Virus record (IMG/VR): IMGVR_UViG_3300038825_000578
Span: 1-51,635 of that record
Origin: a virus
Strand: one strand, 5' to 3'
DNA length: 51,635 nucleotides
The translations under genes and the position numbers were made by a program. A model generated the notes under the pieces. The model worked only from the letters and a program-made list of their open reading frames with translations. It made no database searches and had not been told where the DNA came from. Shown here in pieces: positions 35,901 through 41,888 of the stretch. The first letter of the stretch is position 1, and each line of letters starts with the position of its first letter.

Positions 35901-37027
35901 ACTGTACTTTCATTAACCTTAATATCAGGAGATTCTAATCTACCTAAAATACGTTCAAGTTGATTTTCTGTCATTCCTGTTTCTTTTGATAACGATTCAA
36001 AAGTTAAGCCGTAAGCACCCTTTTGACCCTGTGCAAATACTTGTTTGCCTTCTTTAAGATCTTTTTGATACTGTTCGTATAAATTATTAATTACCTCATC
36101 AACTTTTTTCTGTCCTTCTTGTATTCCTTTGACATTAACACTTGCTAAGTTTCCATCTTCTTTAAAATAGAAAAAATCTTTTTTGTCAGGATTCCTTTCT
36201 AAAAATTTATTAATAATTCTTAAGTCTTGATTTTTGTAGTTACCTGTGCCTCTATCTGTGCCACCTACTCTTGATGGTTTAATACCTGCATCTGTTAAAA
36301 AATCAGATGCATAAACTTTTGTGCCTGGTGCTAATTTAGATAACATATTATTGAACATGGTATCTCTTTCTAACATTTTTTTAGTAGAGGAATGTTGTTT
36401 GACAGTATTAGATATTATTTCTTGATCCTCTTTTGATAAATTTTTTAAAATATTTTCTGCTTCACCTTTTTTAATACTCTCCTCTGTTAATCCTGATAGA
36501 AGTTTTTGACCTTGTTTAGATAAGCCTCTAGCTGCTAGAGTAGATAGACCTGTTATATCTATGGCATCTAAAATACCAAACGCATAGTCCGTAAATTCTT
36601 TTATAGATCGAAAGTCTGTAATTCCTATCTCACCACTAGCAACAGCCGCATGAATATCATATTGATCACCAAAGAAATATTCTCTAAAACGATTGACTTG
36701 TTCCATGAAGGTAAACTTAGGCATACCTAGTGCCTCATAGCGATTGTAAAGTTTAGCTATTTCTGGCCCTCTTCGTTGAGGTAGAAGTTTATTGATGCGT
36801 TCCATTTCAGCAACAAAGCCAGGATTATTTTTAAAGAAGTCTATACTAGCTTTCTTTTCTGCTATTTTATTTTTTATATCTTGACGTTCCTCTTCATTTG
36901 ATCCGGGGACCATGAGCCCTAGTGTGGGTTCAAATACTACAGAGGAAAAGGATTGAGGTATAATATCTATACCTGTCTTTAAACCAGAAAGAAAATCATC
37001 TGCTAGTTTACTATTTTTATCTACCAT
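32909..37027 (-). CDS. Giant polyvalent-like protein between terminase and portal (1372 aa)
   Basis: No whole-length family recognised. N-terminal 400 residues are helical. A middle section ends FLSKAVETVGGLFVGQAEAA, a short hydrophobic stretch. In the C-terminal third, YVVGWSLNSNRVATLNN followed by VNVADEIQSDFLQKA resembles the EIQSD motif of large polyvalent-protein-associated domains that phages inject into hosts. Near the end are GAHFTSNVEESLNRIAKNKG and YFNDGGLVKKSILYTP, the latter a GG motif. Its place between large terminase and portal is uncommon. I infer a virion-packaged, ejected multidomain protein. Confidence 0.65.
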   Translation of the reverse strand: MVDKNSKLADDFLSGLKTGIDIIPQSFSSVVFEPTLGLMVPGSNEEERQDIKNKIAEKKASIDFFKNNPGFVAEMERINKLLPQRRGPEIAKLYNRYEALGMPKFTFMEQVNRFREYFFGDQYDIHAAVASGEIGITDFRSIKEFTDYAFGILDAIDITGLSTLAARGLSKQGQKLLSGLTEESIKKGEAENILKNLSKEDQEIISNTVKQHSSTKKMLERDTMFNNMLSKLAPGTKVYASDFLTDAGIKPSRVGGTDRGTGNYKNQDLRIINKFLERNPDKKDFFYFKEDGNLASVNVKGIQEGQKKVDEVINNLYEQYQKDLKEGKQVFAQGQKGAYGLTFESLSKETGMTENQLERILGRLESPDIKVNESTVAKFNELITLPGGATKPNATTMLQRYGIGSPTTSDPKLAFLQQDARAFQLDEVFGDFDDIGFVNIVGLRGEERAVAIANNNSLFDKYMEFREKILKGVGEEGNIAKVIQKATNRNELTNFSTNYFKEAYANNPAFKKKVDEEFQRVGIKNFDIFVKANFGGQLSHVYSVSDLGKQGYMKGAAGFADLMRVNSGNRNRFIQPKIEAKFKSALKELESIIGNKSGTYKKTGEINKFLTSDKRAQELLSIIKKADQDLTDIGMASFRKIKDNRVAEFLKDNGFDVGLKEGDIDADIFIGREQEFTLQELKDQAKNAIDGYVNNPDSFVIKGQPGVSPGQKRTDLAGEVTGQSKGYLEFEQGGDVETEKENQSFLSKAVETVGGLFVGQAEAAPIGKIFNLVGDAPTSVKQVDNVTKQITSDVIAPTLEKRYNIIDENGRKVFQSKSMDDAQQKALKLGDLEGKEFKVEEIEVPVKIKKKKEQSTALVPVVTPKNVIGTGNNKLFYTDLDRVINTPSGNLNIKGSVVPADSVSMSAKEWHDWFRTNKVREGELYDSYIRTYLNKKGGFNRETNKFTIDEPITYAEIKELADTTPTNYLQTVSYSDEAGNLNYGNTGRQDGSINGSRVERVLWLDSKDIRGDIGSLPREIRSYEGHRDMRQVRESEDFVVQGNKLEGEPYVVGWSLNSNRVATLNNKPIIVNVADEIQSDFLQKAATLKSKIKKDIRTLVQERRTLPGGDQQLEQLYKKLDNIFRPMPATYAQLKKSLDELIESDAIFQRISEMEIDDLTKKSFIELGEAAKVRDKALATINSTIDNIDARELFPNIPLKDQKDWVDAIIKNDVYNAAKKRFSFDESGKLIINNDAPAYYAVAPAKAVKAYRGGLGVELAPDNIDRRGQMVAYDMQYGGPNLNDHTGAHFTSNVEESLNRIAKNKGSKVEVGKVDFGNAGSAVDTFMIELTPDMLLPYKAYFNDGGLVKKSILYTPIVPLKRVLSPIGASRW

Positions 37028-38487
37028 TAATAATATTCTCGTTGAATTTTGGGTACTGGATCATCGACATAGTCATCGCTCAAGCGTAAGAAGTTACCTT
37101 GTCTAAAACGCATTACGGCCTGTGTCATGCTATCCACCAAGTCATCATGATCTCCATATGGGAATGCAGCACATTCCTCGATTACATCCTCCGACCACCT
37201 TGTATCGGGAGCCCATATCATACCACTTTCAAATAAAGGCGCAACTGAATTTACACGAACATGTTTATCTTGTCCTTTGCTAGGAGTATAATTGACAACA
37301 GGGACTCCTATCTGTCTTAATTCATGTGTAAGGGGTAGCCCTGATGCTTTGGCTTCCACGATTACTGTTTCGGGTTCCCAGTATTTATATTCTTTAAACG
37401 CTACCTTTTTTAATTCAGGAAAGTCCCACCGACCACGCTTCGCATCCATTAAGATTAGATGTGCCACGTTATTAGGTTTAGGATAGAAAACTCCCCATGT
37501 TGTAATCGCTGAATAGTCTGCTGATGTTTTTTTACTAAACGCTGTATCATAACTCTGTATTACATGATGTAAATCGGGTATATCTTTTTCTTCCCACATT
37601 TGCCACCATTCTCTTTTGATAATACTACCCTCTTGTGATACGGGAGCCTGTTGCCATTGTGCATTCCATTTAGATGCTGACAGCGATGCTTTGACTGATT
37701 CTAATTCATCTATAGTCCAGAATCCTGGCCAAACAGGTTTATTACTAGGCATGATAGCAGGAAACTCTACTACCTCCCATTGATCTGCTTTTAATTCAGA
37801 TTGTTTCTTCATCAATTTACCCGTAAGATCTTTTACGGACCAACGGGTCATAACAATAACGATAGCACCACCTGGCTGTAAACGCTGACGAGGACCAGAG
37901 GTATACCACTCATATGCTTGATCGAGGGCCGTGTCGCTTAGTGCATCTTGCTCGGAATGTGGATCGTCAATAATTAATAAATCAGCACCACGACCAGTAA
38001 CCGCACCTCCTGTACCAGCTGCGAAGTATTCTCCTCCTTGAGATGTTTCCCAACGACCAGCGGCCATACTATCAGGTTGTAATTCAGTTTTAAAAATTTT
38101 TTTATATTCTTGGGTCTCCATAAGGTTCCTAACTTTTCTACCGAACCTGATGGCTAGTTCACCTGTGTGTGTAGTCTGCATGATCTTGGCTTTTGGATTT
38201 TTGCCCACGAACCACGCAGGAAATAAGAATGACGCAAACTCAGACTTTGTGTGTCGAGGTGGCATGTTAATAATTAATCTTTTTAATTTTCCAGATGCAA
38301 TATCTTCAAATTTTTTTGCAATAATTTTATGGTGGGCTCCTTCTTTGAACTCGGGCCAAACAGATCTTACGAATGGTAAAAAATTTTTTTCTGCTTGTTC
38401 TTGAACAGAATATTCTAATTTTTTTATTTTTAATTTTTGGGCTAGGAGTCTCGCCTCTTCTTGCGTTAGTGTTTCTATGGATTCCAT
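37027..38487 (-). CDS. terL: Large terminase subunit
   Basis: ATPase-nuclease motor that packages DNA into the procapsid. Start taken at ATG 38487 rather than the preceding TTG. ATPase motifs: a deviant Walker A INMPPRHTKSE near residue 75-84 and Walker B LLIIDDPH near 170. Nuclease domain: SYDTAFSKKTSADYSA, VIVEAKASG and FPYGDHDDLVDSMTQA carry the acidic residues of the RNase H-like site. The stop overlaps the next start. No strong promoter was found directly upstream, and a terminator separates it from 38753..39019. Confidence 0.93.
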   Translation of the reverse strand: MESIETLTQEEARLLAQKLKIKKLEYSVQEQAEKNFLPFVRSVWPEFKEGAHHKIIAKKFEDIASGKLKRLIINMPPRHTKSEFASFLFPAWFVGKNPKAKIMQTTHTGELAIRFGRKVRNLMETQEYKKIFKTELQPDSMAAGRWETSQGGEYFAAGTGGAVTGRGADLLIIDDPHSEQDALSDTALDQAYEWYTSGPRQRLQPGGAIVIVMTRWSVKDLTGKLMKKQSELKADQWEVVEFPAIMPSNKPVWPGFWTIDELESVKASLSASKWNAQWQQAPVSQEGSIIKREWWQMWEEKDIPDLHHVIQSYDTAFSKKTSADYSAITTWGVFYPKPNNVAHLILMDAKRGRWDFPELKKVAFKEYKYWEPETVIVEAKASGLPLTHELRQIGVPVVNYTPSKGQDKHVRVNSVAPLFESGMIWAPDTRWSEDVIEECAAFPYGDHDDLVDSMTQAVMRFRQGNFLRLSDDYVDDPVPKIQREYY

Positions 38488-38702
38488 CAATACTTTTTCG
38501 TATGCTGGCTGACAGAGTCAAACTTGCATAGCCTTCGGCTGTCAAGTACCTGCCACCAGATTTAGGGGGTACCCCCATGGGCAACATACTATATCTAGTG
38601 GTTTTTGGCAAATAGGAAATCTAGCAGCGGCCTGCTGCCTGGTTTACAGGTGATACCAGGATACCTGGATCAGGTTAATTTATATGTGGATAAGTAAGGG
38701 AA
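38488..38702. other. Palindrome-rich intergenic region upstream of the large terminase
   Basis: 215 bases without a convincing gene. It holds a perfect GGGGGTACCCCC palindrome (38565-38576), a hairpin AGCC-TTC-GGCT near 38530-38540, and repeated CCAGG/CCTGG words (38636-38675), including a CCAGG-ATA-CCTGG dyad. Weak -10-like TATAGT and TATAAA hexamers exist on the minus strand but without good -35 partners. Candidate roles are a terminase promoter or packaging-recognition site; neither is shown. Confidence 0.45.
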
Positions 38703-38740
38703 AAAACTAAAAATCCCCCCTATGCGCAAATAGAGGGGAT
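38703..38740 (-). terminator. Strong rho-independent terminator
   Basis: On the minus strand ATCCCCTCTAT and ATAGGGGGGAT form an 11-bp stem (one G-T pair) around TTGCGC, followed by TTTTTAGTTTTTT. It closes the transcript of 38753..39019 and isolates the large terminase from upstream promoters. Confidence 0.88.
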
Positions 38741-38752
38741 AAGATTAGAGAG

Positions 38753-39019
38753 TTATATTCGTTCAGTAATACCGAACTTTTGCGCAAGTTCTGACATTAG
38801 TTTCTGACCGAATGCTTTGACTTCGGGATTATTACTATTCATGACGAATTCGAAAATAGCATAATCCATGTGCTGACATACTGCTTTATAGTTAATGCTT
38901 TTAGACCATTCGTCATTAGAAGTCTTCTCAAGAATTTGTCGCTTGAGATTAGCAACTTCGGTCTTCATACATTCATCAACTACTGTTTTGATATCAGTTA
39001 AAGTTAAATCATTAGACAT
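38753..39019 (-). CDS. Hypothetical early-type protein (88 aa)
   Basis: Start placed at ATG 39019, with AAGGAG eight bases upstream; a longer frame to 39121 would run through the promoter and is rejected. Helical protein: LTLTDIKTVVDECMKTEVAN, WSKSINYKAVCQHMDYAIFE, AFGQKLMSELAQKFGI. No family recognised. Its own promoter (39044-39072) and strong terminator make it a single-gene unit. Confidence 0.75.
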   Translation of the reverse strand: MSNDLTLTDIKTVVDECMKTEVANLKRQILEKTSNDEWSKSINYKAVCQHMDYAIFEFVMNSNNPEVKAFGQKLMSELAQKFGITERI

Positions 39020-39043
39020 ATATCTTTCTCCTTTCTTCCCATG

Positions 39044-39072
39044 ATTATAGGATACTTTCAAACCTAAATCAA
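39044..39072 (-). promoter_or_regulatory. Promoter P1 with dyad operator, for 38753..39019
   Basis: TTGATT, 17-base spacer, TATAAT. The -10 lies inside the element TTCCCATGATTATAGGATA (39036-39054, plus strand), one of five copies of a dyad shared with P2-P5. Confidence 0.7.
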
Positions 39073-39190
39073 ACAAAAGATTAGAAACTTTTATTCTTTC
39101 ACAAAAAGGCATCACACCCATCTGAGCTGGGACGCTGACTGTTATATATACCTAAGGGCAAAGATCCGTGGAACTTCGCTGATGGAGAAT

Positions 39191-39264
39191 TGGACTCGTG
39201 AGCGAGATTCGAACTCGCATAATCGTATTTGCAGTACGACACATAACCTTTCTGTCATCACGAG
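39191..39264 (-). tRNA. tRNA-Cys (anticodon GCA)
   Basis: Complete cloverleaf: acceptor CTCGTGA/TCACGAG (7 bp), D arm ACA..TGT with GG in the loop as in bacterial tRNA-Cys, anticodon stem TCGTA/TACGA with loop CTGCAAA, T arm GCGAG-TTCGAAT-CTCGC, discriminator T and encoded CCA. U73 is the cysteine identity base. It lies between two boxes of the repeat array, one starting just past its CCA end. Confidence 0.95.
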
Positions 39265-39375
39265 AGTTAGACACACCAACCACAACCTGCGCAGCACGCT
39301 ACCGGTTTTTAATATATAGATACCCCAAAAAATTCGTGGGCTTCGGGCAATGCAGACCTAAAACAGAAGAAGACT

Positions 39376-39400
39376 GGCGACCCGGGCGACCGGGTACACC
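39376..39400 (-). terminator. Probable terminator after 39438..39749
   Basis: On the minus strand GGTG-T-ACCCGG pairs with CCGGGT-CGCC around TCGC (10 bp, one bulge, one G-T), followed by AGTCTTCTTCTGTTTT. It lies 37 bases past the stop of the gene, before the tRNA. Confidence 0.55.
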
Positions 39401-39437
39401 AACAATAATACTATAAGAAACTTCGTTGAAATCATCG

Positions 39438-39749
39438 CTATGCAGAAAGCATTTCCTGCATCTGTGTCCACGCCTGGTCCTTCGGAGACAGCAGCAACTT
39501 AGCGCCATCAAACCAGTCAAGGAACCAATATTCCAGGCGATGCAATTCTTTGTTTTCGTTTACGTAGCCTCGCAGCTCATCGCTGGGCCCGCCCCAACTA
39601 AACTGCCATCGCCAATATCCTTCAGGCTGGTTCTCCCACGTATGTGGGGCCACGTAATCAAAACCCAAGTAATCAAACTCAGGGTCTTGCAGATCCTGCT
39701 GGCGGGACTTCCATTCATCTTGTATTCTATCTTCGCATTTCTTTTCCAT
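39438..39749 (-). CDS. Tryptophan-rich conserved phage protein (103 aa)
   Basis: ATG 39749 with AAAAGGAG upstream. Phrases DEWKSRQQDLQDPEFDYLGF, GYWRWQFSWGGPSDELRGYV and LHRLEYWFLDWFDGAKLLL are recognisable from small proteins in many phages; function unknown. Acidic and unusually rich in Trp, Tyr and Phe. Its GC content is visibly higher than neighbouring genes, matching the surrounding box-array segment. Promoter P2 lies directly upstream and a hairpin terminator follows, so it is a self-contained unit. Confidence 0.8.
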   Translation of the reverse strand: MEKKCEDRIQDEWKSRQQDLQDPEFDYLGFDYVAPHTWENQPEGYWRWQFSWGGPSDELRGYVNENKELHRLEYWFLDWFDGAKLLLSPKDQAWTQMQEMLSA

Positions 39750-39769
39750 CTTTTTCTCCTTTTATCCCA

Positions 39770-39798
39770 TTTATATAGGATCTTTCACCTGCTGTCAA
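39770..39798 (-). promoter_or_regulatory. Promoter P2 with dyad operator, for 39438..39749
   Basis: TTGACA, 17 bases, TATAAA. The dyad TATCCCATTTATATAGGATC (39763-39782) covers the -10. The leader is short and leads to AAAAGGAG and ATG 39749. One of the strongest promoters in the window by consensus. Confidence 0.82.
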
Positions 39799-40278
39799 CC
39801 ACTCCAGTCAGGTTCCTGGTCTGGCCAGCTCCTATATATACCTAAGGGCACACGGGTCGTGAATCACGCCTGATGGAGAAATTTTCCTTGACAGGCATGG
39901 CTGTCCAACCCCAGCTGCCTCTGGGCTCATTTATTATACTAATGCTTCGCAAAATTCGTGACGCACCTGTAATGGAGATTCGTCAGGACACACATAGCTT
40001 TCATCACAGCTGCGCACGTGTGCGATCCTTTTTGCTTGGTTTGGGCAACGATTCGTGGGCATTGGGCAATGGAGAACGACACACGGCTGTACCAGCAGGT
40101 GACGCCGGAAACTTTATATAATACTAGTGACGTGGGTCGTGAATCAAGCGTAATGGAGAACTACCAGCACCAGGATCCACCATGCAGGCCTCCTGAGCTT
40201 CGGGAACCGCAGAAGCAGTATACCTGCTAATGCAGCTGTTCCAAACGCCAGATGGAGAATTGAACTAATCATATCCCA

Positions 40279-40307
40279 TTAATATAGGATCTTCGCCCTT
40301 TTGTCAA
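40279..40307 (-). promoter_or_regulatory. Promoter P3 with dyad operator, reading into the box array
   Basis: TTGACA, 17 bases, TATTAA, with ATATCCCATTAATATAGGAT (40271-40290) over the -10. Nearly identical to P2, but there is no clear gene for about 500 bases downstream (40278 to 39799); the transcript would cover five of the nine boxes, suggesting a noncoding or leader RNA. Confidence 0.75.
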
Positions 40308-40358
40308 CCAACTCCTGAGCCACGCCTGGTGAGCCCGGTCTGCAGCTCCTGGCCTATA

Positions 40359-40796
40359 TCAGGTGTCCGAGTCGCAAGATTCACGGTAATGGAGAAACCT
40401 TTCTAGCACACCCAGCAGGTTACCCGGGTGCCAAGGATAAGGGATAATGGCCAGGGGCTCCGTTTCAATGCCCGTAATGGAGAGTTCACGGGCCACGCCT
40501 CCCGAATATATATACAAGGCTCTATTAGGGAGGGTCTCGACCAAGATAAAATTCAACCCTCCAGCTTCATTATAGCTGTAATTCCACGATATTTGACGTG
40601 GAGTCAATGCCACTTTTTTCATCTTAGTACATTTCAATTCTACAAAAAACATGATAGGATAACCGTTTTTACCACGAAAAACTCCATGTAAATCAGGTAT
40701 CCCAGGTGAACTGAATGATTCTATTCTAGTCCAATGTACTTCTGGAGTGATCTCCTTCAGTTTTTTCCAAAATCTAGTTTCTGGTTTTGCTGTCAT
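40359..40796 (-). CDS. VRR-NUC-like PD-(D/E)XK nuclease
   Basis: 145 residues from ATG 40796 (ATG 40808 is an alternative; neither has a strong site). Catalytic pattern: SSPGIPDLHGVF gives the PD aspartate, FFVELKCTK gives E-x-K, then TPRQISWNY as in VRR-NUC proteins. Such nucleases act in phage recombination or junction processing. The last 40 codons include two copies of the box repeat in different frames, so the C-terminus (ERFLHYRESCDSDT) may be a late addition. The 5' end overlaps the 58-residue gene. Confidence 0.8.
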   Translation of the reverse strand: MTAKPETRFWKKLKEITPEVHWTRIESFSSPGIPDLHGVFRGKNGYPIMFFVELKCTKMKKVALTPRQISWNYSYNEAGGLNFILVETLPNRALYIYSGGVARELSITGIETEPLAIIPYPWHPGNLLGVLERFLHYRESCDSDT

Positions 40797-40950
40797 ATGG
40801 CACACCATCTTCGTTTTTTATGATGCTTTTTGAGAGTATCTTGCCAAAAACATTAAACCAAAAATGCTTAAACACAGGTGACTTAGCTGCGTGCATAGCT
40901 TTCAATGCTCTCTGTTGACGTTCAATACTCAATGTTATTTCTTTGTCCAT
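40774..40950 (-). CDS. Small hypothetical protein (58 aa)
   Basis: ATG 40950 is preceded by GAAAGGAGATATGTT, a good ribosome binding site lying inside the end of the methyltransferase gene. Content: SIERQQRALKAMHAAKSPVF, then HFWFNVFGKILSKSIIKNED. Overlaps the methyltransferase end by 16 bases and the nuclease start by 23 bases in other frames. Function unknown. Confidence 0.7.
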   Translation of the reverse strand: MDKEITLSIERQQRALKAMHAAKSPVFKHFWFNVFGKILSKSIIKNEDGVPYDSKTRN

Positions 40951-41888
40951 AACATATCTCCTTTCTTAATACTCATTCCAATATAATACGGTATCATTGG
41001 AACTAAACTGTTACCTAATGATTTAAGTCTGTCCACCCTTTTGGGTACCCCATGAGCCACTCGACCCACGTTGGGTTCAGACTGCCACCACTGTGACCAG
41101 CCAATCTGCCCTTCTTCTTGGCTTTCTCGTAATTCACATTGGGACCAGCGTCCCTCCAGTCTCTCGCTGTCGGTGTTGGCATCATTGCTACTTTCTCCTC
41201 CAGCTTTCCTCTCTGTGTTCCTCTGTTCTGTATGTTCTCTGTCTTCTCTGCCATAGCTGCTGACGCCCTGGGTGTTGGCCACATCAGATTCGGATGTCTG
41301 ACTTGGTCGTTCAAACTGATGGGCATTTTCTTTTCCAATTTCATTTTCATCCTGGCTTCCGAACAAGGTCCCCTCATGCTGTGTGCATCCGGAGTGCGCC
41401 AATATCCAGACCCTTTCTCTTTGGTGGTTTGCACCGATGCTCGAAGCTGAAATACTAAACGCTCTTGCGGAGTAACCTTCACTCTCCAAGTTCTCAAGTA
41501 CGGTGTCGAGACCGAGTTTAATGTGTCCACTAACATTTTCTCCAATAACCCAAGTCGGCCTGAGTTCTTTGACAAGTCTAAACATTTCTGGCCAGACGTG
41601 TCTCGGATCTTGCTCACCTTTTTGACGTCCAGCAATACTGAATGGTTGACAGGGATATCCTCCTGTGATGATGTCGATTTTAGTATGTCCATTTGCTGAT
41701 AATCTTTCACTATTTAACTCCTTTACATCGTCATAAATTGTAACCCACGGCCAATGCTTACGTAAAACTTTTTGACAATATGGATCAAAATCACAAAATG
41801 CTACAGTCTCAAAATAACCTGTAGCTTCTAGTCCTAAACTAAATCCTCCTATACCTGAAAACAAATCTAAATGATTAAGTTTTGTCAT
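40935..41888 (-). CDS. dcm: DNA (cytosine-5) methyltransferase
   Basis: 317 residues with all main m5C motifs: I DLFSGIGGF (residues 8-16, SAM binding), IV GGYPCQPFS with catalytic C80, VI GENVS (E117), VIII HQRERVWILA, and X-type RLKSLGNSLVP near the end. The target-recognition stretch between VIII and X is Ser/Glu/Arg-rich. It may protect phage DNA from restriction or alter transcription. From about 41536 to 41015 a second long frame on the same strand also looks protein-coding (separate entry), and this stretch is GC-richer than the genes around it. The start overlaps the upstream gene by 14 bases. Confidence 0.93.
   Translation of the reverse strand: MTKLNHLDLFSGIGGFSLGLEATGYFETVAFCDFDPYCQKVLRKHWPWVTIYDDVKELNSERLSANGHTKIDIITGGYPCQPFSIAGRQKGEQDPRHVWPEMFRLVKELRPTWVIGENVSGHIKLGLDTVLENLESEGYSARAFSISASSIGANHQRERVWILAHSGCTQHEGTLFGSQDENEIGKENAHQFERPSQTSESDVANTQGVSSYGREDREHTEQRNTERKAGGESSNDANTDSERLEGRWSQCELRESQEEGQIGWSQWWQSEPNVGRVAHGVPKRVDRLKSLGNSLVPMIPYYIGMSIKKGDMLWTKK
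41015..41536 (-). CDS. Overprinted frame inside the methyltransferase gene (173 aa)
   Basis: Same strand, different frame from the methyltransferase. The open frame reaches 41710; I take ATG 41536, which has GGAG four bases upstream. Phrases MLVDTLNSVSTPYLRTWRVK, VTPQERLVFQLRASVQTTKE, SLNDQVRHPNLMWPTPRAS, MMPTPTARDWRDAG and SLNPTWVEWLMGYPKGWTDL are what I know from the C-terminal part of many proteins annotated as phage methyltransferases. The bases that encode GVPKRVDRLKSL in one frame encode GYPKGWTDLNH in the other. Translation is unproven, but the protein-like sequence over about 170 codons is hard to explain by chance. Confidence 0.5.
   Translation of the reverse strand: MLVDTLNSVSTPYLRTWRVKVTPQERLVFQLRASVQTTKEKGSGYWRTPDAHSMRGPCSEARMKMKLEKKMPISLNDQVRHPNLMWPTPRASAAMAEKTENIQNRGTQRGKLEEKVAMMPTPTARDWRDAGPNVNYEKAKKKGRLAGHSGGSLNPTWVEWLMGYPKGWTDLNH

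Larger units (their letters stand above)
39165..40483 (-). repeat. Array of nine ~25-bp boxes in a gene-poor segment
   Basis: Plus-strand consensus TTCGTGAnnCnnGCGTAATGG followed by AGAA. Copies: 39165-39189, 39333-39356, 39856-39880, 39955-39978, 40052-40076, 40136-40160, 40238-40259, 40371-40396, 40461-40483. Five of the gaps are 84-99 bases. Two copies are extended on the left by an identical TATATATACCTAAGGGCA. On the minus strand most boxes are followed 12-16 bases after CACGA by TATAAT, TATTAT, TATATA or similar. The last two copies overlap the nuclease gene in different frames, so conservation is at DNA level. Candidate phage-specific promoter or binding-site array. Confidence 0.75.

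Noticed and set aside
38327-38611. 94-codon leftward frame overlapping the start of the large terminase
   Set aside because: It runs through the terminase N-terminus in another frame, has no ribosome binding site and a low-complexity basic sequence; treated as chance.
39855-40162. Hammerhead-ribozyme-like reading of CTGATGGAGAA
   Set aside because: The core lacks the CUGAUGA...GAAA pairing and cleavage triplet, and copies show no consistent stems.
39426-40230. Rightward frames of 70-139 codons in the box-array segment
   Set aside because: They are antisense to a good gene or run through several DNA boxes; composition is not protein-like. High GC lowers stop frequency here and makes such frames expected.
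39165-40483. Box array as a CRISPR or tRNA array
   Set aside because: Boxes are diverged and unevenly spaced, there are no cas genes, and only one interval contains a foldable tRNA.
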